A stretch of 64,000 nucleotides of DNA. Origin: Streptomyces sp. NBC_01723. GTDB taxonomy: Bacteria; Actinomycetota; Actinomycetes; Streptomycetales; Streptomycetaceae. The stretch covers positions 7,676,001 to 7,740,000 of the forward strand of contig NZ_CP109171.1 in assembly GCF_036246005.1 (NCBI RefSeq), in the 5' to 3' direction. Positions 16,895 to 28,836 of the stretch are shown piece by piece. The position numbers and the translations under genes were made by a program. A model generated the notes under the pieces. The model was not told the DNA's origin. It worked only from the letters and a program-made list of their open reading frames with translations, and did not search any database. How positions within the stretch are numbered: position 1 is the stretch's first letter; the number at the start of each line of letters is the position of its first letter.

Positions 16895-18709
16895 ATGAGT
16901 AAGCCGACTCATGTTGTCGTGACGACTTCTCTGCGCGACGCGAAGACGCTTCGGACGCCCTGGCCGTTCACCGGGCGGACGGACGAACTGGAACTGGTGC
17001 GCCGCTCCGTGGCCGCCGGACGGGGCGGCCTCGTGGTGACGGGCCCGGCGGGCTTCGGCAAGACCCGGCTCGTGACCGAGGCCCTGCGCGGCCTGGACTG
17101 CGCCCGCGCGGCCGGCACGCCCGAGACCCGGGACATCCCCTTCGCCGCCTTCGCCCACCTGCTGCCCGAAGGCGTCACGCTGCACCGCGCGGTACACCTG
17201 CTGTCCGGCGTACGGCTGCTGCTGGTCGACGACGCGCACCTGCTCGACAGCGCCTCCGCCGCCCTGGTGCACCAACTCGCCGTGCACGGCCGCACCCGGC
17301 TCCTGGTGGTCGCCACCGAGGGCGCCGCCGTACCGGGCGCGGTGTCCCGGCTGTGGTCCGGCGAACTGCTGCCGCGCCTCGCCCTGGAACCGCTGCCCCG
17401 CGAGGAGACCGCCGAACTCCTCACGGCGGGGGCGGGCACCAACCTGGGACCCCTCACCGCCGACCGGCTGCACCGCCTGTGCCGGGGGGACCTGCGGCTG
17501 CTGCGCGACCTGCTGACCGCCGTGCGGGAGCACGGCCTGCTCGTGCCGGTGCCCGGAACGGACCAGCGGGCCTGGCGGGGGCCCGTACCGATCACCGTGG
17601 GGGTGCGGGAGCGCACCGCGCACCTCCTCGACCGCGAGGGCGCCGAGGAGCGCGAGACGCTCGAACGCCTGGCCTTCGCCGAGCCCCTGCCCCTCGACCC
17701 GGACGCCCTCGACGTACGGATCCTGGAGCGCCTGGAGGCGGACGGCCTGGTCACGGTCGACGACCGGGGCACCGCCCGGCTTGCCCACCCCCTGCACGGC
17801 CCGGTCCTGCGCGCCGCCGCGGGACGGCTGCGGGCCCGGCGCCTGGCCCGCACCCCCGACCAGTGCGGCCCCGCCCTGGAGGCGGAGCGGGCCGCCCTCG
17901 CGCTGCGCATCGAACAGGCCGACGTACGGGAGCTGGAGACGCCCGTGGGGGAGTGGCTGGCGGCCGAGGGAGCGCAGCTGCCCGCCGGGTACGCGGCGCT
18001 GCGCGCCCGGTTCGCCCGGTTGCGCGGGCGGCTGAGCGAGGCCGCCGCGTGGGCCCGGGAAGGACTGCGGACGAGCATCGACGACTCCTCCTGCCTCCAT
18101 GAACTCGGCCTGGCCACCGCCCAGTCGGGCGAGGCGCCGACGGGGAGCCACGGCGCGGCCGCCTGGGCCGCCGCCGCGCGCGGCGACCTCGACGGGGCCG
18201 TCCGCGCGGCCGGTTCCGATGACCCGTACGACGCCGTACGGCTCGGCGCCCCCGACCGGGCCGCCGGGCGGCTGACCGGCGTCTTCGCCGAGCACGCCGA
18301 CGCCCTCGCGCGCGAGGACGGACCCGCGCTCGACCGGGTGGCCGAGGAACTGGAGCGGCGCGGCTTCCTGCTGTTCGCGGCCGAGGCGCACGCCCAGGCG
18401 GTGCCCGCCCACCGCGACCCGCGCGCCGCTCGTACCGCCCGTACCCGCGCCGCCGCCCTCGCCAGGCGCTGCCAGGGCGCCCGGACCCCGGCCCTGTCCG
18501 GACTGGTGCTCGGCGAACTCACCGCCCGCCAGCGGCAGATCGTCACGCTGGCCGCCGCGGGGCTGAGCAACCGGCAGATCGCGGAGCGCCTCACCCTCTC
18601 CGTCCGCACCGTCGGCAACCACCTCTACGGCGCCTACACCCGCCTGGGCGCCGGCGACCGCGGCGCCCTGCCCTGGCTGATGGACCTGCCCGAGTCCCAG
18701 CCTGCCTGA
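16895..18709 (+). CDS. ATPase-LuxR transcriptional regulator (LAL-like, compact)
   Basis: Regulator of 604 residues. An N-terminal P-loop ATPase follows TGRTDELELVRR (Walker A GPAGFGKT near residue 50; Walker B LLLVDDAH near 110). A helical middle and a C-terminal LuxR helix-turn-helix (LTARQRQIVTLAAAGLSNRQ, about residues 543-562) complete it. It is shorter than classical ~900-residue LAL regulators because the TPR-like middle is reduced. It probably uses nucleotide binding to switch DNA binding. It is divergent from the astacin-like gene and convergent with the CHAT protease gene, so either may be a target; no operator was identified. Confidence 0.8.
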   Translation: MSKPTHVVVTTSLRDAKTLRTPWPFTGRTDELELVRRSVAAGRGGLVVTGPAGFGKTRLVTEALRGLDCARAAGTPETRDIPFAAFAHLLPEGVTLHRAVHLLSGVRLLLVDDAHLLDSASAALVHQLAVHGRTRLLVVATEGAAVPGAVSRLWSGELLPRLALEPLPREETAELLTAGAGTNLGPLTADRLHRLCRGDLRLLRDLLTAVREHGLLVPVPGTDQRAWRGPVPITVGVRERTAHLLDREGAEERETLERLAFAEPLPLDPDALDVRILERLEADGLVTVDDRGTARLAHPLHGPVLRAAAGRLRARRLARTPDQCGPALEAERAALALRIEQADVRELETPVGEWLAAEGAQLPAGYAALRARFARLRGRLSEAAAWAREGLRTSIDDSSCLHELGLATAQSGEAPTGSHGAAAWAAAARGDLDGAVRAAGSDDPYDAVRLGAPDRAAGRLTGVFAEHADALAREDGPALDRVAEELERRGFLLFAAEAHAQAVPAHRDPRAARTARTRAAALARRCQGARTPALSGLVLGELTARQRQIVTLAAAGLSNRQIAERLTLSVRTVGNHLYGAYTRLGAGDRGALPWLMDLPESQPA

Positions 18710-18728
18710 CGTGGCCGGCGGCGAGGTC

Positions 18729-21560
18729 TCAGGCCGCCCCGAACGCCGAGAAGGCCCAGCCGGTCGCCTGGTGCACCGCGTCGCCCGGCAGCGCGGCCCG
18801 CGCGTCACGCAGCGCCTCCGCCAGCGACAGACCGGCGTCCAGGCCCTTGTGCAGGGTGAGCATCAGCGGCACCACCGCGGCGTCGTTGACGGGCGCGCTG
18901 CACGCCACCACGCCTGCCGTACCCAGCGGCAGCAGCGCGGTGACCAGCCCGAGCAACTCGTCCGCGCCGACGGACGCGAACCGCGCGGTGTCGCAGCAGG
19001 ACAGGATGATCCGGTACGGGCTGCGGTCGAGGCGCTCCAGGTCGTGCACGATGAGCGGCCCGTCCGCCATGCGCAGCGACGAGAACAGCGGGCTGTCCGC
19101 ACGGAAGGTGCCGTGCGCGGCGATGTGCGCCAACGCGGCCCCGTCCAACTCCCGCAACACCCGCGGCACCCGCGCCGCGTCGCCCTCCAGCACGGTGGGC
19201 CGTGGCACGGGAAGGTCGGGGGCCCCGGCCCCGCCGCCCGGGACGCCGTACCCGTTGGCCGGGCCGAGCCCCCGGCCCGTGCGGTCGGGCGTCCCGTCGG
19301 CGCGGTCCGGCGTCCCGTCCGTGCGGCCCTCCGGCCCCCTGTACGTGCCGGTGCCGGGCGCGCCCGGCGTCGTCGCGTCCGGTGCCGCCACGCCCGGAGT
19401 TGCCCTCCCCGGCGCCCCCGGCGCCCCGTACCGCTCCGCCAGCTCCGTCACCTCGGCGCCGCCGCTCGCCAGTCCCGGGCCGCGGACCAGGACCTGGCGG
19501 CCGCCGGGCGGTGGGGCCGTGTCACTCGCGCGGAGCCAGCTGCTCGCCGACGGCGACACGCTGAGCACCCGCTCGCGCAGCGCGGGCAGCAGGGCCCACG
19601 GCACCCGGTGCAGGCGGCCGGGCGGGACCACCACCACCGGACCGGAGCCGAGGTGGGCCGCGGCGGGGCCGAGCAGCAGCTCCTGGAGGCGCGCGCCCGC
19701 CGCCTCCACCAGGGGCAGCCGCGCCTCCGCCCCCGGGTGGGCCAGCCGCCGCAGCCCGGCCTGCACGTGCTCCGCCTCCCGTTCCGCCTCCGCCAGCAGC
19801 CCGGCCTCGAACCGCCGCACCCGCCCCTGTCCGCACAGCAGCACGTGCACGCGCCCGTCGAGCACGGCCAGTTCCACCAGCCGTACGTCGTCCCCCAGCC
19901 GCCGCAGCAGCCGCCCGACGTCGAACCGGTTGCCGTCGCCGGGCGCCCCGCCCCGCATGTGCAGGGTGCGGGAGCGGATCTCCCGCTCCAGGCGCCGCTG
20001 TTCGCGCTCCAGCGCGGGGACGGGCCGGCCGCCGTCCGTGCGGGCCTCCTCCGCGCGGGCGGCGATCTCCCGGAACGCCGTCATGCCGCTCAGCAGCGCG
20101 GGATCGGCCGGCGGCCGGGTCGGCGGCGCCGTCAGCACGGTCGCCCGCCAGCGCTCGCTCCACACCAGCAGCCGCCGCGGCCCGCCCGAGACCAGACTGG
20201 CCTCCTGCGCGAGCGCCGCCAGTTCGGCCCCCTGCGCCGTGGCCCGGGCCCGCAGCTCCGAGGCGCCCAGCGTCATCCGGTGGTCGTCGAGCACGTCCAA
20301 GCCCCGTCGGCAGGCCTCCAGCACCCCGCGCGCCGACCCCGCCGCCCGGGCCCGCAGCGCCTGCGCCGCCCAGCCGGTCATCCGCGCCAGCGGCGGCCCG
20401 CCGTGCCGGCTGCGCGCGGCGACGGCCAGATGCCGTTCCGCGTCCGCCGTCCAGCCGAGGCCGAGCGCGATCCGGCCCGCGAGCAGCGACGCCTCCGGCG
20501 CGGCCGGCGCCCCGAAGGCGGCCAGCCGCTCGGCCACCGCCGCCGCGTCCGCGACCAGCCGCCCCGACGCGCGCCCCGTGGCGACCCGGGCCTCCAGCAG
20601 CACCAGCCGGGCGTGCGTCTCGTACCAGGTACGCCGCTGCCCGGCGAACAGCCGCACCGCCAGAGCCGCGCGCGCCAGCGAGGTCCGCGGCTCGCCCGCC
20701 AGCCGGGCCGCCCGCGCGGCGACCAGCAGCAACTCGGCCCTGCGGGTGGACTGCCCGCCGATCCCGTCCAGCGCGGCCGTCGCCGCGTCCGCCTCGGCCA
20801 GCGCCTCCGTGGCCAGCCCCGCCGCCATCAGCACCTCGCACCGCCGGATGGTGAGCATGAACGTCGGCGTGCCCAGCTTCGCGTACCGCTCCTCCGCCTC
20901 GTCCAGCAGCCGCAGCGCCGCCGGCACATCACCGGACCGGAACGCCGCGAGCCCCCGGCTCTCCACCGCGTCCGCCTTGTCGTGCTCCTGGCCGGTCGTG
21001 TCCCACAGCCGCTCCGCCGCCGTGAAGTCGGCGTCCGCGCGCTCCACCGAGCCCAGCGCCAGGTGCACGGTCGCCCGCAGCGTCAGCGCCCGCGCCGTCC
21101 AGATCACGTCGTCCGCCTGCCGCAGCACCGGGATCGCCCGCCGCACGTCCTCCAGCGCCTCGCCGTGCCGCCCGAGCACCCACCAGACGTACGCCCGCCT
21201 GAACAGCACCCGCGCCCTGGTGTGCCCGGTCCCGCGTGCCACGCCCCGCTCGAACGCGGCCAGCCCCTCCCGCGTGCGCCCGGAATGCACCAACGCGACC
21301 CCGAGCGTGGCCAGTACGTCCGCCTCCCGCTCGGGCGAGTCCGCGCGGGAGGCCAGATCCCGGGCGCGCCGCAGGTGGGCCAGGGCCAGCCGGGTGTCGC
21401 CGAAGTCCCGCTGCCAGATGCCGATCACCTGGTGGGCGACCGAGGCGTGCAGCGGCGACGGATCGGCCGCGAGCAGTTCCTCCGCCCGCGCCAGCGCTTC
21501 GTTGGGGGCGGCGAACACCATGGGCAGCAGTTGGAGAACCGAGTCGTTTCCCGCCGTCAC
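18729..21560 (-). CDS. TPR-CHAT caspase-like protease
   Basis: Large protein of about 943 residues. The N-terminal two thirds are alanine- and arginine-rich helical repeats of TPR type. The C-terminal ~300 residues form a CHAT domain of the caspase clan, with histidine in ALAHIAAHGTF and cysteine in IILSCCDTARF, followed by GADELLGLVTALLPLGT. A low-complexity Gly/Pro/Thr linker precedes this catalytic half. I place the start at GTG 21560; the open frame extends upstream to 21731, but that leader is of poor composition. No signal peptide, so cytoplasmic. It is divergent from the subtilase-sigma operon with about 160 bases between, suggesting a shared switch. Substrates are unknown; CHAT proteases in other systems process defence or death effectors. 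Confidence 0.8.
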   Translation of the reverse strand: MTAGNDSVLQLLPMVFAAPNEALARAEELLAADPSPLHASVAHQVIGIWQRDFGDTRLALAHLRRARDLASRADSPEREADVLATLGVALVHSGRTREGLAAFERGVARGTGHTRARVLFRRAYVWWVLGRHGEALEDVRRAIPVLRQADDVIWTARALTLRATVHLALGSVERADADFTAAERLWDTTGQEHDKADAVESRGLAAFRSGDVPAALRLLDEAEERYAKLGTPTFMLTIRRCEVLMAAGLATEALAEADAATAALDGIGGQSTRRAELLLVAARAARLAGEPRTSLARAALAVRLFAGQRRTWYETHARLVLLEARVATGRASGRLVADAAAVAERLAAFGAPAAPEASLLAGRIALGLGWTADAERHLAVAARSRHGGPPLARMTGWAAQALRARAAGSARGVLEACRRGLDVLDDHRMTLGASELRARATAQGAELAALAQEASLVSGGPRRLLVWSERWRATVLTAPPTRPPADPALLSGMTAFREIAARAEEARTDGGRPVPALEREQRRLEREIRSRTLHMRGGAPGDGNRFDVGRLLRRLGDDVRLVELAVLDGRVHVLLCGQGRVRRFEAGLLAEAEREAEHVQAGLRRLAHPGAEARLPLVEAAGARLQELLLGPAAAHLGSGPVVVVPPGRLHRVPWALLPALRERVLSVSPSASSWLRASDTAPPPGGRQVLVRGPGLASGGAEVTELAERYGAPGAPGRATPGVAAPDATTPGAPGTGTYRGPEGRTDGTPDRADGTPDRTGRGLGPANGYGVPGGGAGAPDLPVPRPTVLEGDAARVPRVLRELDGAALAHIAAHGTFRADSPLFSSLRMADGPLIVHDLERLDRSPYRIILSCCDTARFASVGADELLGLVTALLPLGTAGVVACSAPVNDAAVVPLMLTLHKGLDAGLSLAEALRDARAALPGDAVHQATGWAFSAFGAA

Positions 21561-21721
21561 CCCACGGATGGTAGTGCTCCGGAACCACACCCCACAGGTT
21601 CGAGTCTGTATCAATCGGCCGCCCCGGGACTCTGATTGACGAACGCGGCCCCGACCGCAGCCGGACCGCAGCCGGACGCGGCCACGACCGCCGTCACCGC
21701 CGCCGACGTGGAGGACATGCC

Positions 21722-23155
21722 ATGGCACCACAGCGATTCCACGAGCAGTTCGACCAGATCCAGCGCTCGATGCCGGACATCCCGCTGGCGATGGGCCCGG
21801 ACGACTCCGCCGAGTTCTTCTACGAGAAGGGCGTCGTCCTCGCCCGCGACGGCGAGGAGGCCCGCATCGTCGAGGACACCGTGCGCGACCACTTCACCGC
21901 GATGTCCGGACTCACCTCGGACTCCGTGCGCCGCACCGGCCCCGAGACCAACCGCACCGGCATCACCCGCATCCGGGTCGGCGAGGCGGACGAGGGCGAC
22001 CGCGGCACCGACTCCACCGTCGCCCACGCCCTGCGCTCCCTGCGGACCGTGGAGGGCCGCGCGGGCCGCCGGCTGATCAGCCGCAACCACGTCGTCTCCA
22101 TCGCTGTCAACGCCTGCCCCGGCGACGAACCCGTACCCGTCCCGGTCAGCGAGCCGCCGAACCCGGCCGCCGACGGGACGCCGTACGACGAGGAGACCGC
22201 CGTGGGCGTCCTCGTCATCGACACCGGCCTCATGAACGACTACCGCTCCTACCCGCTGCTGGCCCACACCGACGGCGACGCCCAGCTCAAGGAGTGCGAC
22301 GACGACGGCGTCCTGCTGCAGTACGTCGGCCACGGCACCTTCATCGCCGGGCTCGTCGCCGCCGTCGCCCCCAACACCGACGTGACCGTCCTGGGCACGC
22401 TCAACGACGCCGGGGCCATCCTGGAGTCCGAGCTGGGCGAGAAGCTCTTCGAGGCCGTCGACCGAGGCGGCTGGCCCGAGGTCCTCAGCCTCTCCGCCGG
22501 CACCTCCAACGGCCGCGTGGACGGCCTGCTCGGGTTGCACGCCTTCATGGAGGAACTGCGCGACCAGCGCACCCTGCTCGTCGCCGCCGCCGGCAACAAC
22601 GCCAGCGCCACGCCGTTCTGGCCCGCCGCCTACGCCGACCTGCCCGGCTGGGAGAACTCGGTGCTGTCGGTCGGCGCGCTGCGCTCCGACGGCGAGTTCG
22701 GCGCCTGCTTCAGCAACCACGGCGGCTGGGTCAAGGTCTACGCCCCGGGCGAGCGCCTCACCAGCGCGCTGACCGGCTTCGGGACCCCCGTGCCGTACGT
22801 CTACCAGCACTCCACCTACGACGCCTGCCGGTTCGGGTTCGCCTATCCCTGCACCTGCCAGTACCCCCGGCACAACGGGGTGCTGAGCGAGCCGGGCGAG
22901 GCACCCGCCAAGCCGGACCAGGTGATGTTCGAGGGGCACGCGCAGTGGAGCGGCACCTCGTTCGCCACCCCCGTGGTCGCGGGTCTCGTCGCCGCCCACA
23001 TGACGGCGCACAAGGAGACCGACCCGCGCGCGGCCCGGACGCAGCTCCTCGCGGCCAACACCGAGTACGCGGAGGTGCGGGGCGCGCACGTTCCCGCGTT
23101 GCTGCCGCCCACCTGGCACCCGGTCACCGTCGACCCGTCGGACGGCGGGTCGTGA
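21722..23155 (+). CDS. Cytoplasmic S8 (subtilisin-like) serine protease
   Basis: Protein of 477 residues with the subtilase triad: D167 (GVLVIDTG), H204 (GHGTFIAG) and S413 (GTSFATP), with the oxyanion N292 (AAAGNN). There is no signal peptide or membrane anchor, unusual for the family. The first ~155 residues could be an inhibitory or recognition region. A Cys-rich insertion (YPCTCQYP, about 375-382) precedes the serine. ATG 21722 follows a GGAGGA site. The sigma-factor gene follows about 70 bases on, so protease and sigma factor form an operon and the protease may act on a regulator or partner. Confidence 0.85.
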   Translation: MAPQRFHEQFDQIQRSMPDIPLAMGPDDSAEFFYEKGVVLARDGEEARIVEDTVRDHFTAMSGLTSDSVRRTGPETNRTGITRIRVGEADEGDRGTDSTVAHALRSLRTVEGRAGRRLISRNHVVSIAVNACPGDEPVPVPVSEPPNPAADGTPYDEETAVGVLVIDTGLMNDYRSYPLLAHTDGDAQLKECDDDGVLLQYVGHGTFIAGLVAAVAPNTDVTVLGTLNDAGAILESELGEKLFEAVDRGGWPEVLSLSAGTSNGRVDGLLGLHAFMEELRDQRTLLVAAAGNNASATPFWPAAYADLPGWENSVLSVGALRSDGEFGACFSNHGGWVKVYAPGERLTSALTGFGTPVPYVYQHSTYDACRFGFAYPCTCQYPRHNGVLSEPGEAPAKPDQVMFEGHAQWSGTSFATPVVAGLVAAHMTAHKETDPRAARTQLLAANTEYAEVRGAHVPALLPPTWHPVTVDPSDGGS

Positions 23156-23226
23156 GCGTCCTGACGGCGGCCGGAAGCACTCGCTCCACGGCGTACGATG
23201 ACGTGTCGTACACGAGGGGTGGGACC

Positions 23227-23802
23227 GTGGACCGTGCACATGTCGGGGCGCTCGTCCAGTCGGCCGCCGACGGGGACGCGGCGGCCTGGAAGTCACTGGT
23301 GGACGGGCTCGGCCCGCTGGTGTGGTCCGTCGTGCGGGCGCACGGGCTGTCCGACGCCGACGCGCACGAGGCGTACCAGACCGCCTGGTTCCGGTTCGCC
23401 CAGCACCTGGGGCGGATCCGCGAACCGGAGAAGACCGGCTCCTGGCTGGCGAGCACGGCACGCCACGAGTGCCTGAAGCTGCTGCGGGCCTCGAAGCGGT
23501 GGACGCCGACGGACGACCCGCAGCTGCTCGACCGGCCGAGCGAGGACCGTACGCCGGAGGAGTCGGTGCTCGACTCCGAGGAGGCCGCCGCGCAGACCGA
23601 GCGGGTGCGCCGGTTGTGGCAGGAGTTCGAGGAACTGGGCGAGCGGTGCCGCCAGTTGCTGCGGGTGCTGATCGCCTCGCCGCCGCCCAGCTATCAGGAG
23701 GTGTCCGCCGCGCTGGGGATCGCGGTGGGCAGCATCGGACCCATGCGCCAGCGCTGCCTGCGCCGGTTGCGGGCCCGGCTGGAGACACGGGGGACGGTAT
23801 GA
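23227..23802 (+). CDS. ECF-type RNA polymerase sigma factor
   Basis: Sigma-70 family protein of 191 residues. Region 2 is around ADAHEAYQTAWFRFAQHL and region 4 is the C-terminal SYQEVSAALGIAVGSIGPMRQR helix-turn-helix. I chose GTG 23227, which has GAGGGG seven bases upstream; a GTG at 23152, overlapping the subtilase stop, is an alternative that adds 25 residues. No anti-sigma factor of standard type is adjacent. It overlaps the next gene by four bases (ATGA). It probably directs genes of this module or a stress response. Confidence 0.8.
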   Translation: MDRAHVGALVQSAADGDAAAWKSLVDGLGPLVWSVVRAHGLSDADAHEAYQTAWFRFAQHLGRIREPEKTGSWLASTARHECLKLLRASKRWTPTDDPQLLDRPSEDRTPEESVLDSEEAAAQTERVRRLWQEFEELGERCRQLLRVLIASPPPSYQEVSAALGIAVGSIGPMRQRCLRRLRARLETRGTV

Positions 23803-24320
23803 GCGACCGGCACGACGACTTCGACGGGCTCGACGACTTCGCCGAGCCCCGCGACGGACTTCCCGAGGGGGCGTTCGCGGACAACGACCCGGAGGACGGC
23901 CTGCTGGAGGAGGAGCTGCGGCAGGCGGCCGCGATCCTGGACCCGGTTCCGGCCGGCCTGCGCCAGGTCGCCGTCGACGCCTTCGCGCTGCACGACCTCG
24001 ACGCCCGCGTCGCCGAGCTGACCTTCGACTCCCTGGTCGACGCCATCCCGGTCCGGGGGGAGACGGACCCGCCGCGGATGCTGACCTTCCGCAGCGACGG
24101 GGTGACCGTCGACGTGGAGGTCACCGTGGACGGGCTGATCGGCCAGGTGCTGCCGCCGGGCCCGGCCGGGATCGAGGTGCTGAGCGGCCCGCGGGCGCAC
24201 GCCCGGCTGACCGCCGACGACATGGGCCGGTTCACCGGCGACGCCCCGCCCGCGGGCCCGTTCGCGCTGCGGCTGCGGACCGGCGGCGAGGTGGTCGTCA
24301 CCGAGTGGCTGCGCGCCTGA
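23799..24320 (+). CDS. Small acidic protein of unknown function in the subtilase-sigma operon
   Basis: Protein of 173 residues. The first ~40 residues are very acidic; the rest reads as a compact beta-rich domain with RMLTFRSDGVTVDVEVTVDG and VLPPGPAGIEV segments. No membrane helix, zinc motif or known anti-sigma signature. The ATG overlaps the sigma-factor stop, so its level is coupled to the sigma factor. I do not recognise the family. Position suggests a partner, inhibitor or substrate of the sigma factor or subtilase. Confidence 0.7.
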   Translation: MSDRHDDFDGLDDFAEPRDGLPEGAFADNDPEDGLLEEELRQAAAILDPVPAGLRQVAVDAFALHDLDARVAELTFDSLVDAIPVRGETDPPRMLTFRSDGVTVDVEVTVDGLIGQVLPPGPAGIEVLSGPRAHARLTADDMGRFTGDAPPAGPFALRLRTGGEVVVTEWLRA

Positions 24321-24340
24321 CCCGGCCGCGGTCGCCGAGG

Positions 24341-25138
24341 TCAGACGGGCAAGGCGTCCACCAGTGCCGCGAGTGACCGCGCGAGGCGGGGCAGGCCGGG
24401 CCCGGCCGGGCCGCCGGGCTCGGTCATGTAGGTGTCCCGGCGGATCTCCACCATGAGCGCGCGGACCTCGTGCCGCCGCCCGTAGAAGTCCAGCGGTACG
24501 TACGTCCCGCCGAAGGGGCTGTCCAGGCCCGTCTCCCCGCATGGTTCGAACGCCGCCCGGGCCGCCGCGAGCAGCCCGGGCGGGGTGTGGAACGGATCGG
24601 TGCCGAGGCAGACCGCCGGGCGCGGGCCCTCGCCGTGCAGCTCGTAGGGGAGCGGCTCGGTGGGGTAGGAGTGCACGTCGATGACCACGGCCCGCCCGGT
24701 CGCCGCCAGCCGGTCGGCGACCGCCTCGGTCATCGCCCGCGTGTACGGCCGGAAATACCGCTCGACCAGCGGCCCGGGGTCGGTGCCGGCGGCGCGCAGC
24801 ACCTCGCGGTGCGAGGTCCGCGTGTACACGGCGCCCATGCCGACGGCGGCCATCTCCTCCCGTTCGTCCGGGAACCGCTCCGGGTCGACGACCAGTCGCG
24901 ACGTCCGGTTCACGAACCGCCAGGGCGTGAGGCCGGCCAGTCCTGCGGCCCGCTCGGCGATCTCGGCGGTGTGCGCGTCGGTCATGTGGTCCAGCTCCCG
25001 CTCCAGCGCGGCGTCCGTGAGCACGATGCCGGTGCGGACGTCGGCGGGGATCCCGCGGGAGGAGTGCGGCACGTGGAGGATCACGGGGGACCCGGGAGCG
25101 CCGGGCAGCAGCTCGAAGGCGGGCGGGGCGTCGGTCAC
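24341..25138 (-). CDS. N-formylglutamate amidohydrolase family enzyme
   Basis: Zinc amidohydrolase of about 265 residues. Motifs include [13 protein letters not shown] near the N-terminus, an [10 protein letters not shown] segment with metal-ligand candidates, [14 protein letters not shown], and [16 protein letters not shown]. The family removes formyl groups from N-formyl-L-glutamate in histidine degradation, but many members act on other acylated or peptidoglycan-derived substrates and no hut genes are nearby. GTG 25138 has GGAG seven bases upstream; a GTG at 25165 is possible. It lies directly beyond the icd terminator. Confidence 0.8.
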   Translation of the reverse strand: MTDAPPAFELLPGAPGSPVILHVPHSSRGIPADVRTGIVLTDAALERELDHMTDAHTAEIAERAAGLAGLTPWRFVNRTSRLVVDPERFPDEREEMAAVGMGAVYTRTSHREVLRAAGTDPGPLVERYFRPYTRAMTEAVADRLAATGRAVVIDVHSYPTEPLPYELHGEGPRPAVCLGTDPFHTPPGLLAAARAAFEPCGETGLDSPFGGTYVPLDFYGRRHEVRALMVEIRRDTYMTEPGGPAGPGLPRLARSLAALVDALPV

Positions 25139-25169
25139 GGGGCGGCTCCAAGTCTCGGTCGGCACAGAC

Positions 25170-25206
25170 GGGCACCCCGTCTCCCTGGGAGGGAGACGGG
25201 GTGCCC
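25170..25206 (-). terminator. Strong terminator after icd
   Basis: Perfect 16-base arms (25170-25185 and 25191-25206) around a TGGGA loop, 15 bases past the icd stop on the minus strand. Confidence 0.8.
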
Positions 25207-25221
25207 GGGAACGGATGAGGA

Positions 25222-28621
<3,400 letters not shown>

Positions 28622-28739
28622 CGGCCACCTCCACGGGGCTCGGCCGCGGCGAAGTTCCCCGCCGACGGCAGGATGTGAGCTCGCGTCACGTCGTCACCTG
28701 CTCGATCACTCGATGGCTACTGGATTCCGGGATGTGCGT

Positions 28740-28773
28740 TCGCGCCGGTCGCAAGGCAGTTCGACCGGCGCGA
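28740..28773 (-). terminator. Terminator of the amino-acid permease gene
   Basis: Perfect 12-base arms TCGCGCCGGTCG / CGACCGGCGCGA with a ten-base loop, about 65 bases past the permease stop on the minus strand. Confidence 0.7.
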
Positions 28774-28836
28774 GGGCTCATCCTGCCGTATCCCGAGCGG
28801 TGTTCCGTACCGCGCACAGGGGCGGGGAGAGGTGTT

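Noticed and set aside
22294..23802. Possible long protein ending as the sigma factor
   Set aside because: The upstream portion is an out-of-frame reading of the subtilase; a ribosome site and GTG at 23227 define the sigma factor.
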